Of a stretch of 25,328 bases of DNA, positions 15,981-23,164 are shown piece by piece. Both the position numbers and the translations under genes were made by a program. Under the pieces are notes generated by a model that saw only the letters and a list, made by a program, of their open reading frames with translations, searched no databases and was not told where the DNA came from. Each line of letters starts with the position of its first letter. Positions within the stretch are counted from its first letter, which is position 1. The DNA comes from CAZRQL01 sp964602415 (GTDB taxonomy: Bacteria > Bacteroidota > Bacteroidia > Cytophagales > Flammeovirgaceae), in contig CAZRQL010000039.1 in NCBI GenBank assembly GCA_964602415.1, positions 1 through 25,328 of the forward strand, in the 5' to 3' direction.

Positions 15981-16403
15981 CTAAACCAGCAGGCCCTGCA
16001 AGTACGCAAGAGCCAGTTGGTAGCCTTCCAGCCCCAAGCCCGTGATGACCCCTTTGCAGTGGGGGGCGGTCAGGCTTTGGTGGCGTATGGCTTCGCGGGC
16101 AAAAATATTGGAGATGTGCACCTCAATGACCGGTACCTCCAAAGCCGCCAAGCAATCGGCCAAAGCCAGCGAAGTATGCGTATAAGCCCCAAAATTGACC
16201 ACCAGGGCATCGGCATCGCTTTGCTGGATTTTGTCTATCAAAGCCCCTTCGTGGTTAGAGGTGAAGGCTTTTAGCTCCAAATGGGCAAACAGCGACTGAA
16301 GGCTTTGAAAATAGGATTCAAAACTTTGTGTGCCGTAGATATGGGGCTGCCGCTTGCCCAGTGTGTTGAGGTTGGGGCCGTTTATGATCAGTATTTTAGG
16401 CAT
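15981..16403 (-). CDS. aroQ: 3-dehydroquinate dehydratase, type II
   Basis: This cytoplasmic enzyme removes water from 3-dehydroquinate in the shikimate pathway. The product is 140 residues, the family's usual size for a dodecamer subunit. INGPNLNTLGKRQPHIYG (7-24) contains the catalytic Tyr23. SNHEG (49-53) follows. NFGAYTHTS (70-78) is the substrate loop, with Phe where Pro is usual (NPGAYTHTS). EVHISNIFAREAIRHQS (94-110) carries the catalytic His96, and GLGLEGYQLAL is the usual ending. ATG 16403 overlaps the last eight bases of the hydrolase gene upstream, which suggests translational coupling. No other aromatic-pathway gene is nearby. Confidence 0.96.
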   Translation of the reverse strand: MPKILIINGPNLNTLGKRQPHIYGTQSFESYFQSLQSLFAHLELKAFTSNHEGALIDKIQQSDADALVVNFGAYTHTSLALADCLAALEVPVIEVHISNIFAREAIRHQSLTAPHCKGVITGLGLEGYQLALAYLQGLLV

Positions 16404-17217
16404 GGTAGCTCACTTTGGGCAAGGTAAAGACCTTCAAGGAAGGATTTTTCATAAAAGAAATAGCAATCCCATTGAACCAATCCGGTTTTTCGACATTGAC
16501 CACGTGGCCGCAGCGGGGGAAGATCTTGAGCACGGAAAACCTATGCCGCTGAATCTGCCTCTTGACCTGAGGCAAAAACATATAGTCTTCTTCGCCCATG
16601 ATGTAGAGCGTAGGGATGTTGAGGTCTTTTTCCCTAAAGTAGCGCAGCAGGGGGTTGACTTCGGCGGTAAGCCTAAACCATCGCAAAAACTCTTTGTTGG
16701 CCAGCCGGCGGGCTTCTTGCACAAAAAGATTGCGCGACTCTTTGTGGCGTGCACGGGGCATCAAAATAAAAGCATAGAGCTTGTAAATCCAGATAAAAGG
16801 CACGATTTGTTTGAGTGTATCAGCCACCCACATCAAAAACTTAGACCGAAGGTTGATTTTGAGGATGGCTCCGCCCAACACCAAACTCAAACACCGCTCG
16901 GGTGCCAACTCCGCTATCTCGCGGATGATGATACAGCCCAACGATATGCCCACAAAATGCGCTTTTTCTATCTTCAAGTGGTCTAAGACCTCCAGCACAT
17001 CTTGGCTTACCTCCCTAAAGGTGTAATGGTTGCGCAAGTATTTTTCAAAAAAATCGCTCGATTTGCCATGCCCGCGCAAATCAACCAACAGCACGTTGAA
17101 GTGCTGCTTGAACTCGCGGAGCTGCTTGTACCAGATACTGGAGCTGCCCCCCGCCCCGTGCACCATCACCACCCAGTCGCAGTGCGCCCCCAACTCAAAT
17201 GTTTTATGGTAAATCAT
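16396..17217 (-). CDS. Alpha/beta-fold hydrolase
   Basis: I take ATG 17217 (273 residues); the frame runs 38 codons further, but the fold begins at WVVMVHGAGGSSSIW (15-29), and the extra part looks like non-coding sequence. HGAGG (20-24) forms the oxyanion-hole turn. DLRGHGKS (46-53) follows. The nucleophile elbow is VGISLGC with Ser92. Asp211 (MGEEDYMF) and His238 (CGHVVNVEKP) complete the triad. An alpha-helical lid lies at about 120-190, so the enzyme should be active on an ester, lactone or similar small substrate that cannot be named. No signal peptide is visible, so it is cytoplasmic. It overlaps aroQ by eight bases. An aromatic-pathway link is not implied by the sequence. Confidence 0.88.
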   Translation of the reverse strand: MIYHKTFELGAHCDWVVMVHGAGGSSSIWYKQLREFKQHFNVLLVDLRGHGKSSDFFEKYLRNHYTFREVSQDVLEVLDHLKIEKAHFVGISLGCIIIREIAELAPERCLSLVLGGAILKINLRSKFLMWVADTLKQIVPFIWIYKLYAFILMPRARHKESRNLFVQEARRLANKEFLRWFRLTAEVNPLLRYFREKDLNIPTLYIMGEEDYMFLPQVKRQIQRHRFSVLKIFPRCGHVVNVEKPDWFNGIAISFMKNPSLKVFTLPKVSYHA

Positions 17218-17529
17218 ACCTGCTAATTTATGGACAAAGTTCATAAAATAAACCCAAAACACCGCTTCTAAGGAGGCGACAGCGCAAGCCAAAAAACGGC
17301 ATGGATAACAGTTCGACAAAAAACCACCCAAACAGTTGCGCGCGGGACGGTGTCGTAATACCCCCTCCCGAAGCGAGTTGGTATCATATAGCCACGGGTT
17401 TAAACCCGTGGTTACTTTAAACTATAAACCAAAAAAGAAATCTAAACAAAACTTTAGCACTTTTCACAAGCAACCCAACAGGGCGTTTTTAGGTAATTAA
17501 CAAACTTGTAAAAGTAAATTGGTAGCGAT
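17218..17529. other. 312-bp intergenic region with two inverted repeats
   Basis: This divergent region separates the hydrolase (minus) from the DUF1800 gene (plus). It holds an imperfect inverted repeat (ATACC at 17358-17362, GGTAT at 17380-17384, inner CTC/GAG) directly followed by the second copy of the 28-bp palindrome at 17388-17415. The last 110 bases are AT-rich and should contain the DUF1800 promoter. TAAATTGG near 17515 is one base off the -7 consensus and has no convincing -33 partner. I see no gene or RNA. Confidence 0.5.
17388..17415. repeat. 28-bp dispersed palindrome, copy 2
   Basis: Begins ATAGCCACGGGTTT and ends AAACCCGTGGTTAC, with CCACGGGTTTAAACCCGTGG as a perfect 20-bp palindrome at its centre. 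It lies upstream of the divergently transcribed hydrolase and DUF1800 genes. Confidence 0.88.
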
Positions 17530-19212
17530 ATGACAAGACAACAACAATTGGAAGACACGTTGACACGGTATGCTGATGTATTTAGTCTGCCCAAAAAGGC
17601 AGAGGATCTTCACATACAAACAGCAGGCTTTCCGCTCAAACTCCAACAAACCTTAGCCCCTTACCAAGGCGATTGGGACAAAACACAAGTGCGGCACTTG
17701 CTGAGGCGAACGCTGTTTGGTGCAAAAGAGAGTGAAGTGCAGGATTTCTACTCCAAAACATTGGAGCAGTGCTTGTCTGATTTGCTGGCCGATGAACCCC
17801 CTGCCGCCCCACCCCTAAATGCCGATCCCCGCGATACCTCAGTGCCCTTGGGGGAGACTTGGGTCAATGCCCCTGCCAATCCCATGCTTGCAGCAAGCAG
17901 GTTTCAGTCTCTTTTTCGCTGGTGGACGGGTCAGATGATACACCAGCGCAGTACGCTAAGAGAAAAAATGCTGCTTTTTTGGCACAACCATTTTGTTACG
18001 GAGGCTTTGGTGGTCGAAGAGCCGCGCATGTACTATCGTTATATAGAGCTTTTGCGCGAACACGCCTTAGGCAACTTTAAAACCTTGACTTATGAAATCA
18101 CGGTCAATCCTGCTATGCTCATCTACCTCAACGGCGCAGACAGTACGGCGGAAGCCCCCAACGAAAACTATGCCCGCGAGCTTTTTGAGCTTTTTACCAT
18201 CGGCAAAGGAGCGCAGCGCGCAGAGGGCGACTACACCACTTTTACCGAGCAAGATGTCAGAGAAGCCGCCAAGGTGCTGACCGGTTGGGGTATAGACCGC
18301 AGAAGCCGCCTCATGGCTGCTTTTAGACCCCAAAGCCACGACAAAACGGACAAAACTTTTTCGGATGCTTTTGATAAAAAAGTCATTAAAAACGCCGAAG
18401 AGAATGAGTACAGGCTACTGATAGATATGATATTTGAAAAAAGAGAAACGGCCTATTTCATAGCGCGTAAGCTGTACCGCTTTTTTGTGTACTATCATAT
18501 TGATGCCGGCATCGAACAAAATATCATCAAGCCACTGGGCGATATTTTATATGAAAGCAACTACGAGATTAAACCTGCCTTGGAGGTTCTTTTTGGTAGC
18601 GAGCATTTTTTTGACAAGGCCGTTATGGGCTGCCTAATCAAAAATCCGGCTGATTTTGTGGTTGGTTTTGTCAGGCAGTTTGAGATTAATTTTCCAACGG
18701 ATTCAGATGTTACCCGTCAATACTTGGCTTGGGATTTTGTGTACGGTTCGATGCTTGTGCTGGAGATGCAACTGGGCTTCCCTCCCAATGTGGCAGGCTT
18801 TGCCGCCTACCACCAAAGCCCCTCCTACCACCGCCTTTGGCTCAATGCCGTTACGATGCCCTTTCGCAAGCAAATCACCGATGTATTGCTGAGTTCTACC
18901 GGTTTTGTGCGCAATGGCTTCAAGCTCGCCATAGACCCGCTGGCTTTTGCAAAAAAGACCTCCAACCCCGGCTACCCCGAAGACGTAGTATTGGAATTTG
19001 CTCAGATGCTCTACCCCTTTGAAATCACAGAAAAACAAAAAGCCCAACTCAAAGAAGCACTGCGCCCCGGCATACCCGACTATGAGTTTACCTCCCAATG
19101 GAACCTGTACGTAGAAAACCCAAGCGACAAAGATGCGGCTGAAGCCTTGAGCCTAAAATTTAGAATTTTACTTATTGTCATGGTCTCCTGGGCAGAATAC
19201 CACTTATGCTAA
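17530..19212 (+). CDS. DUF1800 family protein
   Basis: The 560-residue product shows the DUF1800 pattern. QVRHLLRRTLFGA (about 53-65) is followed by LREKMLLFWHNHFVTE (about 143-158), then NPAMLIYLNGADS...APNENYARELFELFTIGKG (about 198-237), and EQDVREAAKVLTGWGI. The biochemical role of DUF1800 is not established. The family is known for being encoded next to DUF1501 proteins, as here, with 19 bases between the genes. No signal peptide is visible at the N-terminus (MTRQQQLEDTLTRYADVF), whereas the partner has one. There is no strong membrane segment, so by sequence alone it is cytoplasmic. The frame ends with a Cys codon just before the partner gene. Confidence 0.92.
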   Translation: MTRQQQLEDTLTRYADVFSLPKKAEDLHIQTAGFPLKLQQTLAPYQGDWDKTQVRHLLRRTLFGAKESEVQDFYSKTLEQCLSDLLADEPPAAPPLNADPRDTSVPLGETWVNAPANPMLAASRFQSLFRWWTGQMIHQRSTLREKMLLFWHNHFVTEALVVEEPRMYYRYIELLREHALGNFKTLTYEITVNPAMLIYLNGADSTAEAPNENYARELFELFTIGKGAQRAEGDYTTFTEQDVREAAKVLTGWGIDRRSRLMAAFRPQSHDKTDKTFSDAFDKKVIKNAEENEYRLLIDMIFEKRETAYFIARKLYRFFVYYHIDAGIEQNIIKPLGDILYESNYEIKPALEVLFGSEHFFDKAVMGCLIKNPADFVVGFVRQFEINFPTDSDVTRQYLAWDFVYGSMLVLEMQLGFPPNVAGFAAYHQSPSYHRLWLNAVTMPFRKQITDVLLSSTGFVRNGFKLAIDPLAFAKKTSNPGYPEDVVLEFAQMLYPFEITEKQKAQLKEALRPGIPDYEFTSQWNLYVENPSDKDAAEALSLKFRILLIVMVSWAEYHLC

Positions 19213-19231
19213 CCCCTTAAACTCAAAAAAA

Positions 19232-20794
19232 ATGAACAGACGCGATTTTCTTAAAAGTTCTTTCCCTTTGCTGGGTGCTCCTGTTTTTTTGCAAGGGCAG
19301 ACCATACAGACCTGGGCTCATTCGGCTTTGCAGAGGCTGATGGGCAAGTCCTCCAACGACAGGGTCTTGGTGCTTATCCAACTCAACGGCGGCAACGATG
19401 GCCTCAATACGGTCATCCCTCTGGAGCACTACTCCAACCTGGCCAAAGTGCGCAGCAATGTCTTGATTCCTGAAAACAGGGTCTTGGGCTTGGACACCCG
19501 GACGGGCTTGCACCCGGCCATGACCCAAGTGAGGGATATGTTCTTGGACAAAAAAGTAGGCATCGTCCACAGCGTGGGCTACCCCAATCCCAACCTTTCT
19601 CATTTTCGCTCTACCGATATTTGGACATCGGCTTCCGCTTCCGATCAGGTCATTACGACAGGGTGGCTGGGCAGGTACTTGGCTGAGGAGCACCCTGCTT
19701 TTCCACAAGACTATCCCAACGCACAAAGCACCGACCCGCTGGCCATTACCATAGGGGCGGTCGTGTCCCAAACTTGTCAAGGCCCCGCTGCTAATATGGG
19801 GCTGGCCATCACCAGTACGGAGGTTTTTTACCAAATACTGGGAGACCAAACCGACCCCACTCCAGACACAAACGCCGGCAGAGAGTTGGAGTTTGTCCGT
19901 AAGACCATGCTCCAAACCACCGATTACCTTTTGACCATCAAAGCCGCCGCCACCAAAGCCCGCAACCTCTCCACCCAATACCCCGCACAAGGACAAAACC
20001 CGCTCGCCGACCAACTCAAAATAGTGGCCAACCTCATAGCGGGAGGACTAAAAACCAAAATCTACGTGGTCTCAATTGGCGGGTTTGATACCCACGCTGG
20101 CCAAGTGAGCCAAGACAACACCCTATTGGGTTTGCACAATAACTTATTGGCCAATTTGTCGCAGGCAGTGGGAGCGTTTCAGGACGATTTGAAGCTGCTC
20201 AAAATAGAAGACCGTGTGTTGGCGATGACTTTTTCGGAGTTTGGCAGGCGCATTCGTTCCAACTCTACCTACGGCACAGACCACGGCGAAGCCGCCCCGC
20301 TTTTTGTGTTTGGCTCAAAGGTCAATCCCATCTTGCACGGCAACAACCCGAGCATTGATAGCAACGTAGGCATACAAGACAGCGTACCCATGCAGTTTGA
20401 TTTTCGCAGTGTCTATGCTTCGGTGTTTAAGCAGTGGTTTGAGTTGGACGACATGCAAATCAGCAGCGTGATGGGAGAGACTTTCCCTTACATGCCTTTG
20501 ATTTTGGACGGAGCGACCGGTTTTGACTCTCGTGAACCCATTGGCTTGCTGCAAAACTACCCCAACCCTTTTAGCCAAAGTACCCGTATTCGCTTTGCAG
20601 CCACTGATGCAGGCTTTGTCCAAATTGATCTTTACGACTCAGAAGGTGCTCAGATAGCCAACCTTTTTGACGAATTTGTGCTGCCCGGAGAAAAAGAAAT
20701 CCTGCTTCAGGGAGAGTCTTTGCCTATTGGCATCTACCATTGCCGCTTAACATTCGGCTCCAAGGTGTACGTCAGGAAATTGGTGAGGATATAG
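19232..20794 (+). CDS. DUF1501 family protein with Tat signal and T9SS type A sorting domain
   Basis: ATG 19232 (520 residues) is chosen because MNRRDFLKSSFPLLG is a twin-arginine signal (Arg3-Arg4, then F-L-K). The in-frame ATG at 19175 lies inside the DUF1800 gene. LVLIQLNGGNDGLNTVIP, HSVGYPNPNLSHF, GGFDTHAGQ and MTFSEFGRR...GTDHGEAAP are DUF1501 hallmarks. The family is related to the alkaline phosphatase/sulfatase fold, and the Asp/His residues in FDTH and TDHG are candidate metal ligands. The last 80 residues (LLQNYPNPFSQSTRIRF to VYVRKLVRI) are a type A T9SS sorting domain. The protein should cross the inner membrane folded by Tat and the outer membrane by T9SS. It is in one operon with the DUF1800 gene. 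Its substrate is unknown. Confidence 0.93.
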   Translation: MNRRDFLKSSFPLLGAPVFLQGQTIQTWAHSALQRLMGKSSNDRVLVLIQLNGGNDGLNTVIPLEHYSNLAKVRSNVLIPENRVLGLDTRTGLHPAMTQVRDMFLDKKVGIVHSVGYPNPNLSHFRSTDIWTSASASDQVITTGWLGRYLAEEHPAFPQDYPNAQSTDPLAITIGAVVSQTCQGPAANMGLAITSTEVFYQILGDQTDPTPDTNAGRELEFVRKTMLQTTDYLLTIKAAATKARNLSTQYPAQGQNPLADQLKIVANLIAGGLKTKIYVVSIGGFDTHAGQVSQDNTLLGLHNNLLANLSQAVGAFQDDLKLLKIEDRVLAMTFSEFGRRIRSNSTYGTDHGEAAPLFVFGSKVNPILHGNNPSIDSNVGIQDSVPMQFDFRSVYASVFKQWFELDDMQISSVMGETFPYMPLILDGATGFDSREPIGLLQNYPNPFSQSTRIRFAATDAGFVQIDLYDSEGAQIANLFDEFVLPGEKEILLQGESLPIGIYHCRLTFGSKVYVRKLVRI

Positions 20795-20803
20795 CCGGAA
20801 GGT

Positions 20804-21544
20804 CTATGTGCTAAATTTTTTGCGTCTGAGTTCAAAATGCTGCCCCAAATACAAACGGCGTACTTCGGGGTTGGAGGCCAATGCTTCTGGCGTTCCAGCT
20901 TGCAAGATACGGCCTTCGTAGAGCAAATAAGCGCGGTCGGTGATGGAGAGGGTTTCGTTTACGTTGTGGTCGGTGATCAAAATGCCGATGTTGCGGTGTT
21001 TGAGCTTGGCAACTATGGACTGAATTTCTTCGACGGCTATGGGGTCAACCCCTGCAAAAGGCTCGTCCAAGAGCACAAACTTGGGATCTACGGCCAGTGC
21101 GCGGGCTATTTCGGTGCGCCGCCGCTCCCCCCCTGAGAGCACCATGCCCAAGTTTTTGCGCACGTGGGTCAGCGAAAACTCCTCCAAAAGTTGCTCCACT
21201 TTTTCTTTTTGGGCTTTTTTGGGCATATTGGTAAGCTCCAAAGGGGCTAATATGTTTTCCTCTACGCTCAAAGACCGAAAAACCGAAGGCTCTTGCGCCA
21301 AGTAGCCCACGCCTATTTTGGCGCGCTTGTACATGGGCAAGTCGGTGATGTCGCGGTCATCGAGAAAAATCCTACCTTCGTTGGGCTTTATCAAACCTAC
21401 AATCATGTAAAAGGTAGTGGTCTTTCCTGCGCCGTTTGGCCCCAAAAGCCCCACTATCTCGCCTTGGTTTACCTCAACGGCCACCCGATTGACAACGGTG
21501 CGTTTTCTGTATTTTTTGATTAATTCTTCTGAACGTAAGACCAT
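20804..21544 (-). CDS. lptB: LPS export ABC transporter ATP-binding protein LptB
   Basis: LptB powers extraction of lipopolysaccharide from the inner membrane together with LptF and LptG. The 246-residue product from ATG 21544 has Walker A GPNGAGKTT (35-43), Q-loop Gln84, signature LSGGE (136-140), Walker B FVLLDE (156-161) and switch His193. The segments FYMIVGLIKPNEG, PSVFRSLSVEENI and DEPFAGVDPIAV are characteristic of LptB rather than of other ABC ATPases. The frame extends ten codons upstream, but those overlap the promoter region. lptF/G, lptC and lptA are not adjacent. Its stop faces the DUF1501 stop with nine bases between. Confidence 0.94.
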   Translation of the reverse strand: MVLRSEELIKKYRKRTVVNRVAVEVNQGEIVGLLGPNGAGKTTTFYMIVGLIKPNEGRIFLDDRDITDLPMYKRAKIGVGYLAQEPSVFRSLSVEENILAPLELTNMPKKAQKEKVEQLLEEFSLTHVRKNLGMVLSGGERRRTEIARALAVDPKFVLLDEPFAGVDPIAVEEIQSIVAKLKHRNIGILITDHNVNETLSITDRAYLLYEGRILQAGTPEALASNPEVRRLYLGQHFELRRKKFST

Positions 21545-21562
21545 CGAGCCGATAATGTCCCG

Positions 21563-21570
21563 CAAATCTA
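21563..21570 (-). promoter_or_regulatory. Promoter -7 box of lptB
   Basis: TAGATTTG on the minus strand matches TAnnTTTG and lies 18 bases before ATG 21544. It directly follows the terminator of the upstream gene. No clear TTG is found at the -33 distance. Confidence 0.45.
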
Positions 21571-21572
21571 AC

Positions 21573-21604
21573 AAAAAAAGGAAACCCCGTTTGGAATTTC
21601 CTTT
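21573..21604 (-). terminator. Intrinsic terminator of the phosphatase-fold gene
   Basis: On the minus strand AAAGGAAA (21604-21597) pairs with TTTCCTTT (21584-21577) around a 12-base loop and is followed by more T residues. It lies 22 bases after the stop at 21626. Confidence 0.7.
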
Positions 21605-21625
21605 GCTGTGAAAAAGGCTAACTAA

Positions 21626-23038
21626 CTATACCAGTTTGAGGGCATCAATGGTCTGTTGAGAGGCGTACTGAGGCGGTGTCAGCCCAAAGTTTTTCATGAT
21701 GGTGGGCACAAAGGCTCTGGTATCTAAGCCCTTTTTTCTTTCGGGTTTGGCTCTGAGGTCTTTGGGGTCATAGACAAAGAGGATTCCTTCGGGTATGTGG
21801 TAAGCGGTGCTGCCTGTTTGGTCTTCGATGGCTTGATTGGAGAGTCCGAACTCCTGTATCGAAGTAGGTTTGCCTTGGAAGGTAACGCTTTGGATGCTTA
21901 GGTTTTGATGCCCCAAATCAACGGCAAAAAAGCCGTTTTCTTTTTCGCGGTAGTTTAGAGGCTGGCCGTTTATCAAAAACTCGGCGATTCGGCTGCGGAA
22001 CAACTCTTCGGTTTGGCTGTCGAGGGCGACAAAGTTGTACTGGGGGTGCATGGCGTTGCGGATTTCAAAGTGTTGCAAGCCCAAATTTTTGAGAAACACG
22101 CTAAAATCATGGCTGTACAACTCGGTAGCTATGACTTCGGCGCGGGTAGCGGCTTGACCCATACTGCTGGTAAACAAAATGACATAGTCGTGCTCTTTGG
22201 CAAAACTGACCAAACGCTTGACAAACTCATCAAATACGCCCATAGCAAAGTCTATCTCGCCTTGGTAGTCTTGTTTCCATTTTTCGGGCATTTTGTACTC
22301 GGTGTAGTGCTGTGGAAAAGCAGCCGCCCAATAGCGGTGCATGGCCGAAGCTACGTGGTTGGAGAAGCAAGTGGCAAACTGGGGTTGGGTTTGTTTCATC
22401 AAATCCATAAACACATCAAAAGCCAAAATAGACTGGTAGGTACGTCTGCGGGTTTTGATGGTGGGGCGCACCCTTTCTTTGAGTACGTGGGCGGCGGTTC
22501 TGAGCAAGGTGCTGCCGCGAATCCCGATTTTGGGCAAAGTGCCTACCATGCCTGTCGCCGAGCTTACGTCTATGCCCGCGTCCACATTGCGAGCCGAGCG
22601 GCGCGACATAGCCAAATTGAACCGCTGAAAAGGCTCCAGCACCGGCGGGTTGGTCTTGCTCTCCCCCGCAAAAGGGTCAGGCACATAAAAAGCGTACTCC
22701 ATAAAATCCGCAGGCGGCGGAAAACTGTGCATGGACAAGAAAACACCTGTTTTGATGCCGTTTTGTTTGAGGATTTGCCAGATGGGCGGGTATTTTTGGT
22801 TGACCGCATCGAGGTTTTGGCCGAAGTCTGCTATCTCGTGCAGCGTATTGTTGACTCCTCTGTGCAAGGTTGACCAAGTAATCCAAGGCGAAAGGTGTCC
22901 TTCATCGTGTACGTAAGTCTCATACTGATGGCATTGGGGCAACACTTTGCTCAGCGTGGACTGTGGGTACTTTTCGGTGTAATAATCAAGGATAAAAGTA
23001 GGAATCTCATTGATTTCAAAAAGGATGATTTTTTTCAT
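21626..23038 (-). CDS. Alkaline phosphatase superfamily-like protein with altered metal-site motifs
   Basis: From ATG 23038 the product has 470 residues and no signal peptide; the frame extends seven codons further, but MKKIILFEINEIP is the natural first strand. The layout recalls type I phosphodiesterase/nucleotide pyrophosphatases. There is an opening strand with acidic residues (FEINEIP), then PWITWSTLHRGV (51-62) where Thr54 or Thr57 would be the nucleophile, then FSNHVASAMHRYW (225-237) and VILFTSSMGQ (286-295). In classical members the last motif is SDHG; here it reads SSMG, so two usual metal ligands are missing. I recall similar proteins near glycan biosynthesis genes, but the role is unknown. 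lptB lies next downstream in the same direction, behind a terminator and its own -7 box. Confidence 0.7.
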   Translation of the reverse strand: MKKIILFEINEIPTFILDYYTEKYPQSTLSKVLPQCHQYETYVHDEGHLSPWITWSTLHRGVNNTLHEIADFGQNLDAVNQKYPPIWQILKQNGIKTGVFLSMHSFPPPADFMEYAFYVPDPFAGESKTNPPVLEPFQRFNLAMSRRSARNVDAGIDVSSATGMVGTLPKIGIRGSTLLRTAAHVLKERVRPTIKTRRRTYQSILAFDVFMDLMKQTQPQFATCFSNHVASAMHRYWAAAFPQHYTEYKMPEKWKQDYQGEIDFAMGVFDEFVKRLVSFAKEHDYVILFTSSMGQAATRAEVIATELYSHDFSVFLKNLGLQHFEIRNAMHPQYNFVALDSQTEELFRSRIAEFLINGQPLNYREKENGFFAVDLGHQNLSIQSVTFQGKPTSIQEFGLSNQAIEDQTGSTAYHIPEGILFVYDPKDLRAKPERKKGLDTRAFVPTIMKNFGLTPPQYASQQTIDALKLV

Positions 23039-23056
23039 TGAGCGCGATGTTTGTTG

Positions 23057-23087
23057 CAAAATTAACGATACAAATCCAATTTTTCAA
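23057..23087 (-). promoter_or_regulatory. Promoter of the phosphatase-fold gene
   Basis: On the minus strand TAATTTTG (23064-23057) follows TTTG (TTG at 23087-23085) after 20 bases. The -7 box ends 18 bases before ATG 23038. Confidence 0.6.
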
Positions 23088-23138
23088 AGCAAAACAATAG
23101 CTTCATTTTCGCGCTACATTCGGTTTATATCGGTACAG

Positions 23139-23146
23139 TAGGTTTG
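23139..23146 (+). promoter_or_regulatory. Promoter -7 box of the PhoD gene
   Basis: TAGGTTTG matches TAnnTTTG and lies 18 bases before ATG 23165. The -33 position shows only TTC near 23119, so the promoter may be weak or need an activator. Phosphate control is plausible for a PhoD gene, but no operator can be recognised. Confidence 0.45.
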
Positions 23147-23164
23147 TGAGAAATTTATTTATCA

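Noticed and set aside
17218..17331. N-terminal 38-codon extension of the alpha/beta hydrolase
   Set aside because: The fold starts at the Met encoded at 17217. The extension is Cys-rich and unlike homologue starts.
22013..22873. 286-codon plus-strand frame opposite the phosphatase-fold gene
   Set aside because: It is antisense to a well-formed gene with its own promoter and terminator, and its translation is His/Val/Gly-rich shadow sequence.
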